This document shows, in pieces, positions 51,660 through 60,967 of a stretch of 64,000 nucleotides of DNA. The position numbers and the translations under genes are program-made. Under the pieces are notes generated by a model. The model saw nothing but the letters and a program-made list of their open reading frames with translations. It had not been told where the DNA came from and did no database searches. Location of the stretch: assembly GCA_003298465.1 (NCBI GenBank), contig QNGA01000004.1, forward strand, positions 336,696 through 400,695, given 5' to 3'. The stretch comes from a halophilic archaeon (lineage in GTDB: Archaea > Halobacteriota > Halobacteria > Halobacteriales > Haladaptataceae). The first letter of the stretch is position 1; each line of letters opens with the position of its first letter.

Positions 51660-53582
51660 CTACTGCTCCTCGTCGTCGTCCACGTCCTCGAAGTCGGCGT
51701 CGACGTACTCCTCGCCCTGCTGGTCGCCGCCGGCGCCCGCGCCCGGACCTGCACCGCCGGGGCCAGCGCCGCCGGGGCCGCCGCCCATGCCGCCGGGGCC
51801 GGCACCGCCGGCACCGCCACCCGCGCCGGCCTGGGCCTGCTCCTGGTACATCTGCTTGCCGATCTCCTGGAGCTGTTCGCTCAGGCTCTCGGTGGCCTCC
51901 TCGAGGTCCTCCTTCGTCGCGTCGTCGTCGTCCAGCGTCTCCTGGACGGCGTCGATCTCCTCGCGGATGTCCGATTCGAGGTCGTCGTCGATCTCCTCCT
52001 CGTTCTCGTCCAGCAGCTTCTCGGCGCGCTGGACGGCGCTCTCGGCGGCGTTGCGCGCCTCGATGCGCTCGCGGCGCTGCTCGTCCTCTTCGGCGTGCTG
52101 CTCGGCCTCCTCCTGCATGCGCTCTATCTCCTCGTCGGAGAGGCCGGCACCGCCTTCGATGGTGATCTCCTCGCTGTTACCGGAGCCCTGGTCCTCGGCG
52201 GAGACGTTGACGATGCCGTTCTCGTCGATGTTGAACGACACCTCGATCTGGGGCGTTCCGGCCGGGGCCGGCGGGATGCCGGTGAGGTGGAACTCGCCGA
52301 GCAGTTCGTTCTCCTCCGCTATCTCGCGTTCGCCCTGGAACACACGGACCTGGACCGAGGTCTGGTTGTCCGCCGCGGTGGTGAACACCTTCGACTCCTC
52401 GGTCGGGATGGTCGTGTTCTTGTCGATGAGGCGCTCGAACAGGCCACCCTTGACCTCGATGCCGAGCGAGAGGGGCGTCACGTCGAGCAGGACGATGTCG
52501 TCCACGTCGCCGGAGAGGACGCCGCCCTGGATTGCCGCGCCCAGCGCGACCGCCTCGTCGGGGTTGACGTTCTTCTTCGGCTCCTGGCCGGTCATCTCCT
52601 CGACCTTCTCCTGGACCTGGGGCATCCGGGTCGAACCGCCGACGAGGATGACCTCGTCGATGTCGCTCTCGGAGTAGCCGGCGTCGTCGAGGGCCTGCTC
52701 GGTCGGGCCGACCGTTCGCTCGATGAGGTCCTCGGTGAGGCTCTCGAACTTCGCGCGGGTCAGGCTCTCCTCCAGGTGGACCGGTCCGTCGTCGGTCGCC
52801 GTGATGAACGGGAGGTTGACGTCCGTCTCCTTGCGCGAGGAGAGCTCTATCTTCGCTTCCTCGGCGGCGTCTTTCAGGCGCTGGAGCGCCTGCCGGTCGT
52901 CGCGGAGGTCGATGCCGTGGTCGTTCTCGAACTCGTCGGCCAGGTAGTCGATGATGGCCTGGTCCCAGTCGTCGCCGCCGAGGTCGTTGTCGCCGTTCGT
53001 GGCGACGACCTCGTAGACGCCGCCGCCGAGGTCCAGCACGGAGACGTCGAACGTCCCGCCGCCGAGGTCGTAGACGAGCACGGTCTGGTCGGTCTCGTCG
53101 TCGAGACCGTACGCCATCGACGCGGCCGTCGGCTCGTTGACGATGCGCTCGACCTCGAAGCCGGCGATCTCGCCGGCGTCCTTCGTGGCCTGGCGCTGGC
53201 GGTCGTTGAAGTACGCGGGGACCGTGATGACGGCCTTCTCGACGTCGTCGCCGAGGTACTCCTCGGCGTCCCGCTTTATCTTCTGGAGAATCATCGCCGA
53301 GATCTGCTCCGGCGTGTACTCTTCGCCGTCGACCTCGACGGTGTAGTCGTCCTCGCCCATGTGACGCTTGATGGACTGGATCGTGTCCTCGGGGTTCTGG
53401 ACCGCCTTGTTCTTGGCGGGTTTGCCCACGAGTCGCTCGCCGTCGTCGGAGAAGGAGACGACCGACGGCGTGGTTCGGTCGCCCTCCCCGTTGACGATGA
53501 TTTCGGGGTCGCCGCCCTCCATCACCGCGAACGCGCTGTTCGTGGTACCGAGGTCGATACCCAGTATCTTGTTGCTCGCCAT
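51660..53582 (-). CDS. dnaK: Chaperone DnaK (Hsp70)
   Basis: A 640-residue Hsp70. The ATPase domain starts [15 protein letters not shown] (about 6-20) and includes [19 protein letters not shown] (about 168-186) and the [13 protein letters not shown] segment near 310. The substrate domain with [12 protein letters not shown] (about 360-371) and a helical lid follow. The C-terminal tail is Gly/Ala/Pro/Met-rich and ends in a strongly acidic [17 protein letters not shown]. It lies between grpE and dnaJ. A TATA box at 53611-53620 and a palindrome at its start (53583-53595) suggest separate control. Confidence 0.97.
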   Translation of the reverse strand: MASNKILGIDLGTTNSAFAVMEGGDPEIIVNGEGDRTTPSVVSFSDDGERLVGKPAKNKAVQNPEDTIQSIKRHMGEDDYTVEVDGEEYTPEQISAMILQKIKRDAEEYLGDDVEKAVITVPAYFNDRQRQATKDAGEIAGFEVERIVNEPTAASMAYGLDDETDQTVLVYDLGGGTFDVSVLDLGGGVYEVVATNGDNDLGGDDWDQAIIDYLADEFENDHGIDLRDDRQALQRLKDAAEEAKIELSSRKETDVNLPFITATDDGPVHLEESLTRAKFESLTEDLIERTVGPTEQALDDAGYSESDIDEVILVGGSTRMPQVQEKVEEMTGQEPKKNVNPDEAVALGAAIQGGVLSGDVDDIVLLDVTPLSLGIEVKGGLFERLIDKNTTIPTEESKVFTTAADNQTSVQVRVFQGEREIAEENELLGEFHLTGIPPAPAGTPQIEVSFNIDENGIVNVSAEDQGSGNSEEITIEGGAGLSDEEIERMQEEAEQHAEEDEQRRERIEARNAAESAVQRAEKLLDENEEEIDDDLESDIREEIDAVQETLDDDDATKEDLEEATESLSEQLQEIGKQMYQEQAQAGAGGGAGGAGPGGMGGGPGGAGPGGAGPGAGAGGDQQGEEYVDADFEDVDDDEEQ

Positions 53583-53620
53583 CGTTGGGGCAACGTAGCC
53601 GTTTCGGGCGGTTAAAGGTT
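53583..53620 (-). promoter_or_regulatory. dnaK promoter with palindrome at the transcription start
   Basis: The minus-strand box aacctttaac (53611-53620) lies about 33 bases before the dnaK ATG. The perfect palindrome cgttg-ggg-caacg (53583-53595) covers the predicted transcription start, immediately before the start codon. It may be an operator or a short 5' hairpin. Confidence 0.42.
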
Positions 53621-53757
53621 ACTAGACGCTACGACGTTGCCCAGAAGACGACCCCGGCGCCTGCTTGCGATTCCGGGTTCGGTACGCGCTCCCATCCGGG
53701 AGTTTTATCACGAACCGGTACTCCATCTCGGCCTCCGTCCCGACGCGAGGGTCGCCG

Positions 53758-54420
53758 CTACTCCTCGTCTCCCTCGCCGTCGCTGACGGTCACCTGCGCC
53801 GACTGGAGCACCTTGTCGGCCATCTCGTACCCCGGGCGGTACACGTCCGCGATGGTGTCCTCGGGGTGGTCGCTGTCGACGCGCATCATCACCTCGTGGC
53901 GCTGCGGGTCGACGTCCTCGCCGGGGTCCGGTTCTATCTCGGTGACGTTCTCCTCGTCGAGCACGCGGTTCAGCTCCTTCAGCGTCAGTTCGACGCCCTC
54001 GCGCAGGCTCTCGACGTTCTCGTGTTCGTCCTCGACGGCCCGTTTCAGGTTCTCGTGGACGTCGAGCAGTCGTTCCACAAGGTCCTCCGTCGCGCGCTCT
54101 TCGAGTTGCTCCTGGCGCTTCTTCGCTCGCTTCTTGTAGTTCTGGAAGTCCGCCTGCTTTCGCTTCAGCTTCGACTCGAACTCCTCGGCTTCGGCCTCGG
54201 CCTCCTCGCGCCTGCGTTCGAGGTCCGCGAGGTGCTCCTCGAGGTCCACGGCGAGGCCCTCGTCCTCGACCGCGACCCTCGCCACGAGCGACGTGCTCGT
54301 CGGGCCGAGTACGTCCTCGACAGACTGCTCCGTCTCGCTCTCGGCGTCCGCGTCGTCGGCCGGTTCGGTCCCTTCTGGCTGCTCGTCGTCGGGCGTCCGG
54401 GCGGCCTCCTCCTCGGTCAT
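53758..54420 (-). CDS. grpE: Nucleotide exchange factor GrpE
   Basis: A 220-residue acidic protein that releases ADP from DnaK. A long coiled coil (about 60-120, DLERRREEAEAEAEEFESKL region) dimerises the protein and a C-terminal beta domain binds DnaK, with the signature VDPQRHEVMMRVDSDHPEDTIADVYRPGY in part (about 170-198). The acidic N-terminal 45 residues are a haloarchaeal extension. It is the first of the three chaperone genes on this strand, 175 bases before dnaK, with its own TATA box and an adjacent palindrome. Confidence 0.94.
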   Translation of the reverse strand: MTEEEAARTPDDEQPEGTEPADDADAESETEQSVEDVLGPTSTSLVARVAVEDEGLAVDLEEHLADLERRREEAEAEAEEFESKLKRKQADFQNYKKRAKKRQEQLEERATEDLVERLLDVHENLKRAVEDEHENVESLREGVELTLKELNRVLDEENVTEIEPDPGEDVDPQRHEVMMRVDSDHPEDTIADVYRPGYEMADKVLQSAQVTVSDGEGDEE

Positions 54421-54440
54421 ACACGAACGAAGCCGCCGTA

Positions 54441-54461
54441 CGCGTTTAAGGTTTCAGAAAC
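54441..54461 (-). promoter_or_regulatory. grpE promoter with GTTTC-A-GAAAC palindrome
   Basis: A TATA box cttaaacgcg (54441-54450) is centred 27 bases before the grpE ATG. The perfect palindrome gtttcagaaac (54451-54461) sits in the BRE position directly upstream. This is a plausible heat-shock regulator site; the regulator is not identified. Confidence 0.42.
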
Positions 54462-54524
54462 GGAGCGACGGAGGCGTCGGAACGACGACCGGAGCCGCGG
54501 CCGCGCCGGAGAGCGGGACCGAAC

Positions 54525-55052
54525 TCATGTCCGTGGCGTCTCCAGTTCGGCGACGAACCGGAGCAGGGAGGCGAGCGACTCCGAGACGTCGGCCAGGCCC
54601 GCCATCAGGCCGATGGGCTCGTACTCGACGACGCCGGTCGTCGCCAGTTCCGGGAGATGCGTCCGGGCCAGTTCGACGAACGTCCGTTCGTAGGCGTCTT
54701 CGGGGACCTCGTCGACCGACACGTCCAGCTCCCAGGCGGCGACCTGACGGGCCAGTCGCTCCAGTTTCACCGGGCGGGAGCCGCGCCGGGCGAGATAGTA
54801 GAGGACGTACCGATTGCGCCGGTCAGCGAGCAGTCGAAGCAGGGCGAACCAGCGAACCGGCGTCCCGCCGTCCGGAACCGACCGTCGCGCCTCGCGGTTT
54901 GCCAGGCGGGGAACCTCCGGGTCCGGCGAGTGGCGGTGCGCCCAGGAGAGCGCGAGACGTACCGAGCGGACCGTCCGGACGGGAAGCGTCACGGAGACGG
55001 TCCACCCGTTCCGGGGATTTGCGTCCGCCGGAGCGGTTCCTCTGTCCGTCAT
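54525..55052 (-). CDS. DUF7344/ArsR-type winged-helix protein
   Basis: A 175-residue soluble protein. A winged-helix domain runs from about residue 64 to 150, opening with LLADRRNRYVLYYLARRGSRPV, the pattern of haloarchaeal DUF7344 regulators, and including HLPELATTGVVEYEP, the typical wing strand. The N-terminal 60 residues are Arg/Pro-rich and poorly ordered. The start ATG at 55052 has a strong ribosome site (ggaggag) only three bases upstream, with a ggttaaactcc TATA box at about 55084-55094. A GTG at 55100 is in frame but less likely. Targets are unknown; the chaperone genes are next door. Confidence 0.8.
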   Translation of the reverse strand: MTDRGTAPADANPRNGWTVSVTLPVRTVRSVRLALSWAHRHSPDPEVPRLANREARRSVPDGGTPVRWFALLRLLADRRNRYVLYYLARRGSRPVKLERLARQVAAWELDVSVDEVPEDAYERTFVELARTHLPELATTGVVEYEPIGLMAGLADVSESLASLLRFVAELETPRT

Positions 55053-55562
55053 CGTCTCCTCCGGGTTCCAAGGGCGTGACCGGAGTTTAACCCCCCTCAC
55101 CGTTCGTGTCGTTCACGGACTGCCCCGGGGACGCGGGCCACACGGTGTGTCGATTACGACGACTCGGGGGACGGACCGTCGGCCGGTCGAGGCGGGTCGC
55201 GCGGAGCGAACGGACCGAGACGGACGGGGAGGGACGGTCCGGACCCCGACGGCGAGGGTCCACCCGGGGCGGGACGGCGACGGGTCGAAAGGCGACCCGA
55301 AACGCGTTCAACCGTCGTTCTGCGACCGACACGACGGATTATCTCGCTCGACGGAACGTTATCGAGGGTCCGCGGCGACGTATCCCCGCCCACCGTCGAG
55401 TTATCGCGGGCTGACGTCCAGGCTCGACCGGATAACGGACGTTACTCGTAGCCGTCTCGGGCGTCGACGGCGGTCGGGGCCGCGAGACGGCGGTCCGTTC
55501 CGTCTCCTCGCGCGAGCGCAGGTGTCACAACCCTTTTCCGCCCTGCGAGAGAACTCGGGCGT
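55053..55562. other. Gene-free stretch of 510 bases
   Basis: This is the longest region without a supported gene. It holds the promoter of the DUF7344 gene (about 55084-55094) and, at about 55530-55540, a weak cccttttcc box before the gene at 55563. Open frames inside it (up to about 100 codons on each strand) are Arg/Pro-rich, overlap each other and look like shadows of high-GC DNA. No tRNA-like fold, repeat or terminator was recognised. Confidence 0.6.
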
Positions 55563-55943
55563 ATGGCAGACGACGAATCCAACGAGAAGGACACGACCGA
55601 GCAGAACGAGGGCAGCGAGGAGGAGAAATCCTTCCGCGAACGCGTCGAGGAGATCCGCGAGAAGCGCGCCGAGGAAGGCGAAGAGGGCGACCGCGAGGAG
55701 CGCATGAAGGAGGCCCTCGGCGGCGGCGGCCCCGGCGGCATGGGCGGCGGTGGCGGCAACCCGTTCGCGCAGATGATGGGCGGCATGATGGGCGGCGGTG
55801 GCGGCCCCGGCGCGATGGGCGGCGGCCCCGGCGGCGAGAGCGAGGGCAACGAGGAGCTCGTCCGCGAGGTGCGACAGCTCCGCGACGAGGTCCGGGACGC
55901 GACGCGACAGCTCCAGCGCATCGCCGACGCGCTCGAAGACTGA
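55563..55943 (+). CDS. Acidic Gly/Met-rich coiled-coil protein
   Basis: A 126-residue protein in three parts: a very acidic helical N-terminal third (Glu/Asp/Arg, about 1-58), a central low-complexity tract of Gly, Met and Pro (about 59-95, with GGM-type repeats and a QMMGGMMGG core), and a C-terminal coiled coil (about 99-126, REVRQLRDEVRDATRQLQRIADAL region). I do not know the family. The GGM tract recalls the C-terminal tails of Hsp60 and the DnaK tail nearby. It has no membrane segment. A chaperone-related role is a guess from composition and location only. Confidence 0.7.
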   Translation: MADDESNEKDTTEQNEGSEEEKSFRERVEEIREKRAEEGEEGDREERMKEALGGGGPGGMGGGGGNPFAQMMGGMMGGGGGPGAMGGGPGGESEGNEELVREVRQLRDEVRDATRQLQRIADALED

Positions 55944-55990
55944 GTTTCCTGTCAGAAACCTTTCGGTAATCCGGGAGACGAAAGCTGGGA

Positions 55991-56000
55991 TTCTTATAAT
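55991..56000 (+). promoter_or_regulatory. TATA box of the MFS transporter gene
   Basis: The strong box ttcttataat is centred about 30 bases before the GTG at 56027, fixing that codon as the start of a leaderless or nearly leaderless mRNA. Confidence 0.6.
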
Positions 56001-56026
56001 CCCGTCGTCTATTTCGATTCGTAACA

Positions 56027-57325
56027 GTGGTCGCAGAGTCCAGTAGCGGGAGTTCGCTCCGCCTGTTCGGTGACCGCGAGTTCCTCGCGTTAGCTGGCAC
56101 CGCGTTCGCCCGGAGCCAGGCGTACTCGACCATCCTCATCGCGCTGGCGCTGTACGCCGAGATGTTCCACACCAGCAGCACGGTCGAGGGTCTGTTCGGC
56201 ACGGCGTTCGCGGTCGTCCAGTTGCTCATCGTGCTCCCGCTGGGCCGCTACATCGACATCCAGGACTCCAAGCGGTTCCTGCTCGCCGGCCTCCTGCTCA
56301 ACGTCCTCGTGTTCGTCGGGTTCGCGTTCGTCGAGACCGTCGAACACGTCATCCTCATCAGGGCGCTCCAGGGGCTGAGCGCGAGCATGCTCTGGCTCAC
56401 CGGAACGACCGTCGTCGGCGAGATATCGGACGAGGGGTCGCGAGGGCTGTGGATCGGCACCTACAACCAGGTCGGCGCGTTCTCCAGCCTGTTCGGGGAC
56501 ATCTTCGGCGGCCTGCTCCTCTACCTCTACGACTTCTCGCTGACGTACGCGGTGCTGAGCGCCATCACGCTCGGCGCGTTCCTCGCGGTGTTCCTCTTCC
56601 TCCGGGACAACCCCGGCGGGCGGAAAGACCCCGAGGTGGCGACCGGCGTCGAGACCATCCGTACGCTGCTCGAACGGACCGCCATCAGGGCCCTCGTCTT
56701 CTTCCGGGTCGCGTTCAGCGTCGGAAAGATGGCGGTCATCATCTTCCTGCCCATCTACGCCCGCACGGAGTTCGGCATCAACCCGTTCGTCATCGGCGGC
56801 ATCATGGCCGGCGGGAAGCTGACGAAGTCCCTGACGCAGGGGAAGGTCGGCGACTGGACCGACCGCGTCGGGAACAAGTACCAGTTCATCCTCGCGGGCG
56901 CGCTCGTGTACGCGGTCGGAACCGCGCTCATCCCCTTCGCCGGGGTGGCCCACCAGTACGTGCCGGGAACGACGATCAGGGCCTTCGGAGGGTCGATGGA
57001 GCTTCCGGGAGCCTTCTTCGTCCTGTTCGCGGCGTACGCCGTCCTCGGCATCGGCGACAGCCTCCGACTGCCGGCGAGCATGGCGCTGTTCGTCGAGGAG
57101 GGCGAGCACTTCGACGCCGTCGCCTCCAGCCTCTCGCTGCGCTCCATCGCGTGGAAGGTCGGACAGGTCGGCGGCCCCGTCCTCATCGGTGCCATCTGGG
57201 ACGCGACCACGGTCTGGGTCGCGTTCTGGTCCGCCGCCGCGTTCATCGTCGTCTCCTCGGTCGTGTTCGCGTCGCTCTTCAGCATCGACCCCGCGCCCGA
57301 CGTGGACGCGGTGGCCGGGGACTGA
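56027..57325 (+). CDS. MFS transporter
   Basis: A 432-residue major facilitator superfamily protein with about 12 membrane helices. The loop between helices 2 and 3 (GRYIDIQDSKRFLLAG, about 78-93) is the MFS A-motif region, and the family's repeat appears again after the middle loop (GKVGDWTDRVGNKYQ, about 277-291). The GTG start at 56027 is supported by the TATA box 30 bases upstream. It precedes the cox-cluster genes on the same strand with an 86-base gap. The substrate cannot be inferred; drug or metabolite efflux is the generic option. Confidence 0.88.
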   Translation: MVAESSSGSSLRLFGDREFLALAGTAFARSQAYSTILIALALYAEMFHTSSTVEGLFGTAFAVVQLLIVLPLGRYIDIQDSKRFLLAGLLLNVLVFVGFAFVETVEHVILIRALQGLSASMLWLTGTTVVGEISDEGSRGLWIGTYNQVGAFSSLFGDIFGGLLLYLYDFSLTYAVLSAITLGAFLAVFLFLRDNPGGRKDPEVATGVETIRTLLERTAIRALVFFRVAFSVGKMAVIIFLPIYARTEFGINPFVIGGIMAGGKLTKSLTQGKVGDWTDRVGNKYQFILAGALVYAVGTALIPFAGVAHQYVPGTTIRAFGGSMELPGAFFVLFAAYAVLGIGDSLRLPASMALFVEEGEHFDAVASSLSLRSIAWKVGQVGGPVLIGAIWDATTVWVAFWSAAAFIVVSSVVFASLFSIDPAPDVDAVAGD

Positions 57326-57411
57326 GTCCGGGCCACGGTCGTCGGCGGGCCGCGCCGAAAGCGCCAGCGCGAGACGCAACCGTGAAACCACCGAGGGCCC
57401 AACCCCAGCAC

Positions 57412-57777
57412 ATGGACGAACGACCGGGGCTGTCCGACCAGTATCGAAAGTCCAGTCCGTGGCCGATGTTCGTCGCGGTCGGACTCGCGCTGTTCGAGGT
57501 TGGCATCGTGCTCGCCGACGTGCTCTTTCCCGTCGCCGTCGGGGGGATGCTGATGTTCGTCGGGAGCGTCGTCGGCATCCTCCGCGAGTCCGAGTACATC
57601 GCCGACCCGTGGAAGGCGCTCGTCGTCTGTGCCGGCCTGGCGTTCGCCGTCGGCGGTATCATCTGGACACAGACGACCGGGTCGGTTCAGTTGCGCGGAA
57701 CCGCCATCCTCGTCGGCGGCGTCGCACTGCTCGTCGGCGGCGTCGTCGGGGCGCTGTGGCAACCGTCGACAGCGTGA
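57412..57777 (+). CDS. Cox-cluster membrane protein (DUF7541-like)
   Basis: A 121-residue protein with four hydrophobic helices (about 17-36, 38-55, 68-83 and 93-113) after a short polar start, MDERPGLSDQYRKSSPWP. It matches the haloarchaeal family long annotated as cox cluster protein (I recall DUF7541), found with haem-copper oxidase genes. The longer frame upstream is a shadow of the MFS gene and is excluded. A supernumerary subunit or assembly factor is inferred. Confidence 0.75.
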   Translation: MDERPGLSDQYRKSSPWPMFVAVGLALFEVGIVLADVLFPVAVGGMLMFVGSVVGILRESEYIADPWKALVVCAGLAFAVGGIIWTQTTGSVQLRGTAILVGGVALLVGGVVGALWQPSTA

Positions 57778-57879
57778 AACGGGCGCGCGAGACGTCGTCC
57801 CGCCCGTGACGCCGAACGACCGCGAGTCCGGTCGGAACCACAAACCTATTTGATGCCGCCGACGCTACCTCCTGATAAT

Positions 57880-58089
57880 ATGGCAGAGAGCGTCTTCGAC
57901 AGGGAAACGTTGCTGGACATCACGGTGAACGTCGTGCCGCTAGGGATTCTGGCGTTCTTCTTCGTCCTCTTCCTGCTCCAGAGCCTCGAATCCGGTGACA
58001 AACTCATCGAACTGGTCAGTTGGGGGCTCATCATCGTCCCCTTCACCCTGCTCGCTCTGTTAACGTATATCGCGGCACGGGAAATCTAG
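57880..58089 (+). CDS. Small cox-cluster membrane protein (DUF6684-like)
   Basis: A 69-residue protein with two membrane helices (about 13-36 and 45-65) and the conserved-looking start VFDRETLLDITVNVVPLGI. The ATG at 57880 follows a TATA-like acctatttga by about 31 bases; an upstream TTG is disregarded. It belongs to a haloarchaeal family (I recall DUF6684) always close to cytochrome oxidase subunit I, which begins 57 bases downstream. Probable small subunit; no cofactor ligand is seen. Confidence 0.78.
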   Translation: MAESVFDRETLLDITVNVVPLGILAFFFVLFLLQSLESGDKLIELVSWGLIIVPFTLLALLTYIAAREI

Positions 58090-58146
58090 GCCCCGTACAG
58101 CGACGGAACCTTACCTTTCTTTACCCTGTAGTCCTCAGCGTCTCCT

Positions 58147-59883
<1,737 letters not shown>

Positions 59884-59994
59884 ATCCGACTGACGAAGAC
59901 GACCGCCGTCACCGTTCTCTTTCCGTCGCTCGATAGACCGGCGACGACCGCCGGGAGAACGAGTCGTTCGCGAGCGACGCGTGCGGCGCGTCGG

Positions 59995-60081
59995 TCACGT
60001 TACCGCGAGGATGATACCCATGGAGAACATGAGCACGGTGAGGCCGCCGAGTACGAGAGCGAGTAGTTCCTTCTCGGACAT
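59995..60081 (-). CDS. 28-residue single-helix membrane peptide in the cox cluster
   Basis: A very small gene: ATG at 60081, TGA at 59995-59997. The product begins MSEKELLALVLGG and is otherwise one hydrophobic helix ending in AVT. The short charged start followed by about 23 apolar residues is typical of single-span oxidase microsubunits. A minus-strand TATA box cttttcattc (60101-60110) is centred 25 bases upstream, matching the leaderless pattern here, which supports real expression. It converges with coxA, 111 bases away. Function is inferred from position; no family is known to me. Confidence 0.6.
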   Translation of the reverse strand: MSEKELLALVLGGLTVLMFSMGIILAVT

Positions 60082-60100
60082 GGTCGTACTACGTGCGGTC

Positions 60101-60118
60101 GAATGAAAAGGCTAATCC
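60101..60118. promoter_or_regulatory. Overlapping divergent TATA boxes
   Basis: The minus-strand box cttttcattc (60101-60110) and plus-strand box aaggctaatcc (60108-60118) overlap. They sit 25 and 28 bases from the starts at 60081 (minus) and 60142 (plus). The two small cox-cluster genes may therefore share or compete for promoter factors. Confidence 0.45.
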
Positions 60119-60141
60119 TCTCGGTGTCGTTAGCTCGGAGC

Positions 60142-60414
60142 GTGCCCGTCCGACTCGAAGGTCCGTCGCTCGTCGTCGGTATGTACGCCTTCATCGTCGC
60201 GTTCACCGGCGTCGCCGGCGCGCTCATCGGTACGTTCGCCCCAGACTTGCTCGGGACCGAACTCGACCCGGTAGCGCTGTTCGGCATTTTCGAAATCCAG
60301 CCGACGCCCGTCGGCCTGGCCGTCTACGGGATGGTGACCATCGCGCTCCTTCTCGGCGTCCCCCTCGCGCTGGTGGTGTACGTCTCCAACCGCTTCGACG
60401 AGGACGCCGTGTAG
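60142..60414 (+). CDS. Small cox-cluster membrane protein (DUF7520-like)
   Basis: A 90-residue protein with two membrane helices (about 12-34 and 59-82) and a final charged VSNRFDEDAV. I choose the GTG at 60142 because a TATA box is centred 28 bases upstream; an ATG at 60103 would add 13 basic residues and place the start inside that box. I recall the family as DUF7520, found beside haloarchaeal oxidase genes. No cofactor residues are seen. Role as accessory oxidase subunit is inferred. Confidence 0.68.
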   Translation: MPVRLEGPSLVVGMYAFIVAFTGVAGALIGTFAPDLLGTELDPVALFGIFEIQPTPVGLAVYGMVTIALLLGVPLALVVYVSNRFDEDAV

Positions 60415-60481
60415 GCGCGGAACCGCCGCGAGCGGTCCGTTCACGCGAACCAATAAGCCCGTTCGCGTCGAAGCGACGGCC

Positions 60482-60883
60482 ATGTATCACGTACTCGTGG
60501 CACTCGACGAGGACGAATCGCGAGCGCGCGCCCAGGCGGCGGCGGTGACCGAACTACCCGCCGCCGACGACGAGGTGCGCGCGACGCTGTTCCACGCGTT
60601 CACCGACAACCCCCGGGGAGCTTCAGCGACGCAGGTGGCGGGCGTCCGGCGCGCCCGGGAAGCGCTCGACGCCGCGGGCGTCGAGGTCGACGTGGTCGAG
60701 ACGAGCGGCGACCCGGCGGAGGAGATACTCGACGCGGCCCGCGACCGCGACGCGGACGCCATCTGCGTCGGCGGGCGCAAGCGCTCGCCGGCCGGGAAGG
60801 CGCTGTTCGGCAGCGTCGTCCAGTCGGTCGTGCTCAACGCGGACCGCCCCGTCATCGTGGCCGGCGAGCGCGAGGAGAAGTAG
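60482..60883 (+). CDS. Universal stress protein (UspA family)
   Basis: A 133-residue Usp-fold protein. The start HVLVALDEDES is typical, and the nucleotide-binding loop is GGRKRSPAGKALFGSVVQSVV in parts (Gly97/Gly98 region, then the FGS and SVV segments), the G2xG9xG(S/T) pattern of ATP-binding members. The C-terminal strand RPVIVAG completes the fold. It stands alone between the cox cluster and the acyl-CoA ligase gene. Its role is unknown beyond family membership. Confidence 0.9.
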   Translation: MYHVLVALDEDESRARAQAAAVTELPAADDEVRATLFHAFTDNPRGASATQVAGVRRAREALDAAGVEVDVVETSGDPAEEILDAARDRDADAICVGGRKRSPAGKALFGSVVQSVVLNADRPVIVAGEREEK

Positions 60884-60967
60884 GCTCGCGACGCTGCCGA
60901 CGCGGGGTTCTCGTCCACCGCGCGGTCGGCCCGCTCTCGCATCGATGCGCCGCCGGACCGCTCGACC

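Noticed and set aside
51700..51830. Repetitive ggc/gcc stretch as a DNA repeat element
   Set aside because: It encodes the Gly/Ala/Pro/Met-rich C-terminal tail of DnaK, so the repetition is coding.
55087..55414. Open frames in the 510-base gap, on both strands
   Set aside because: They overlap one another, have Arg/Pro-rich products with no domain, and no TATA box or ribosome site at their starts.
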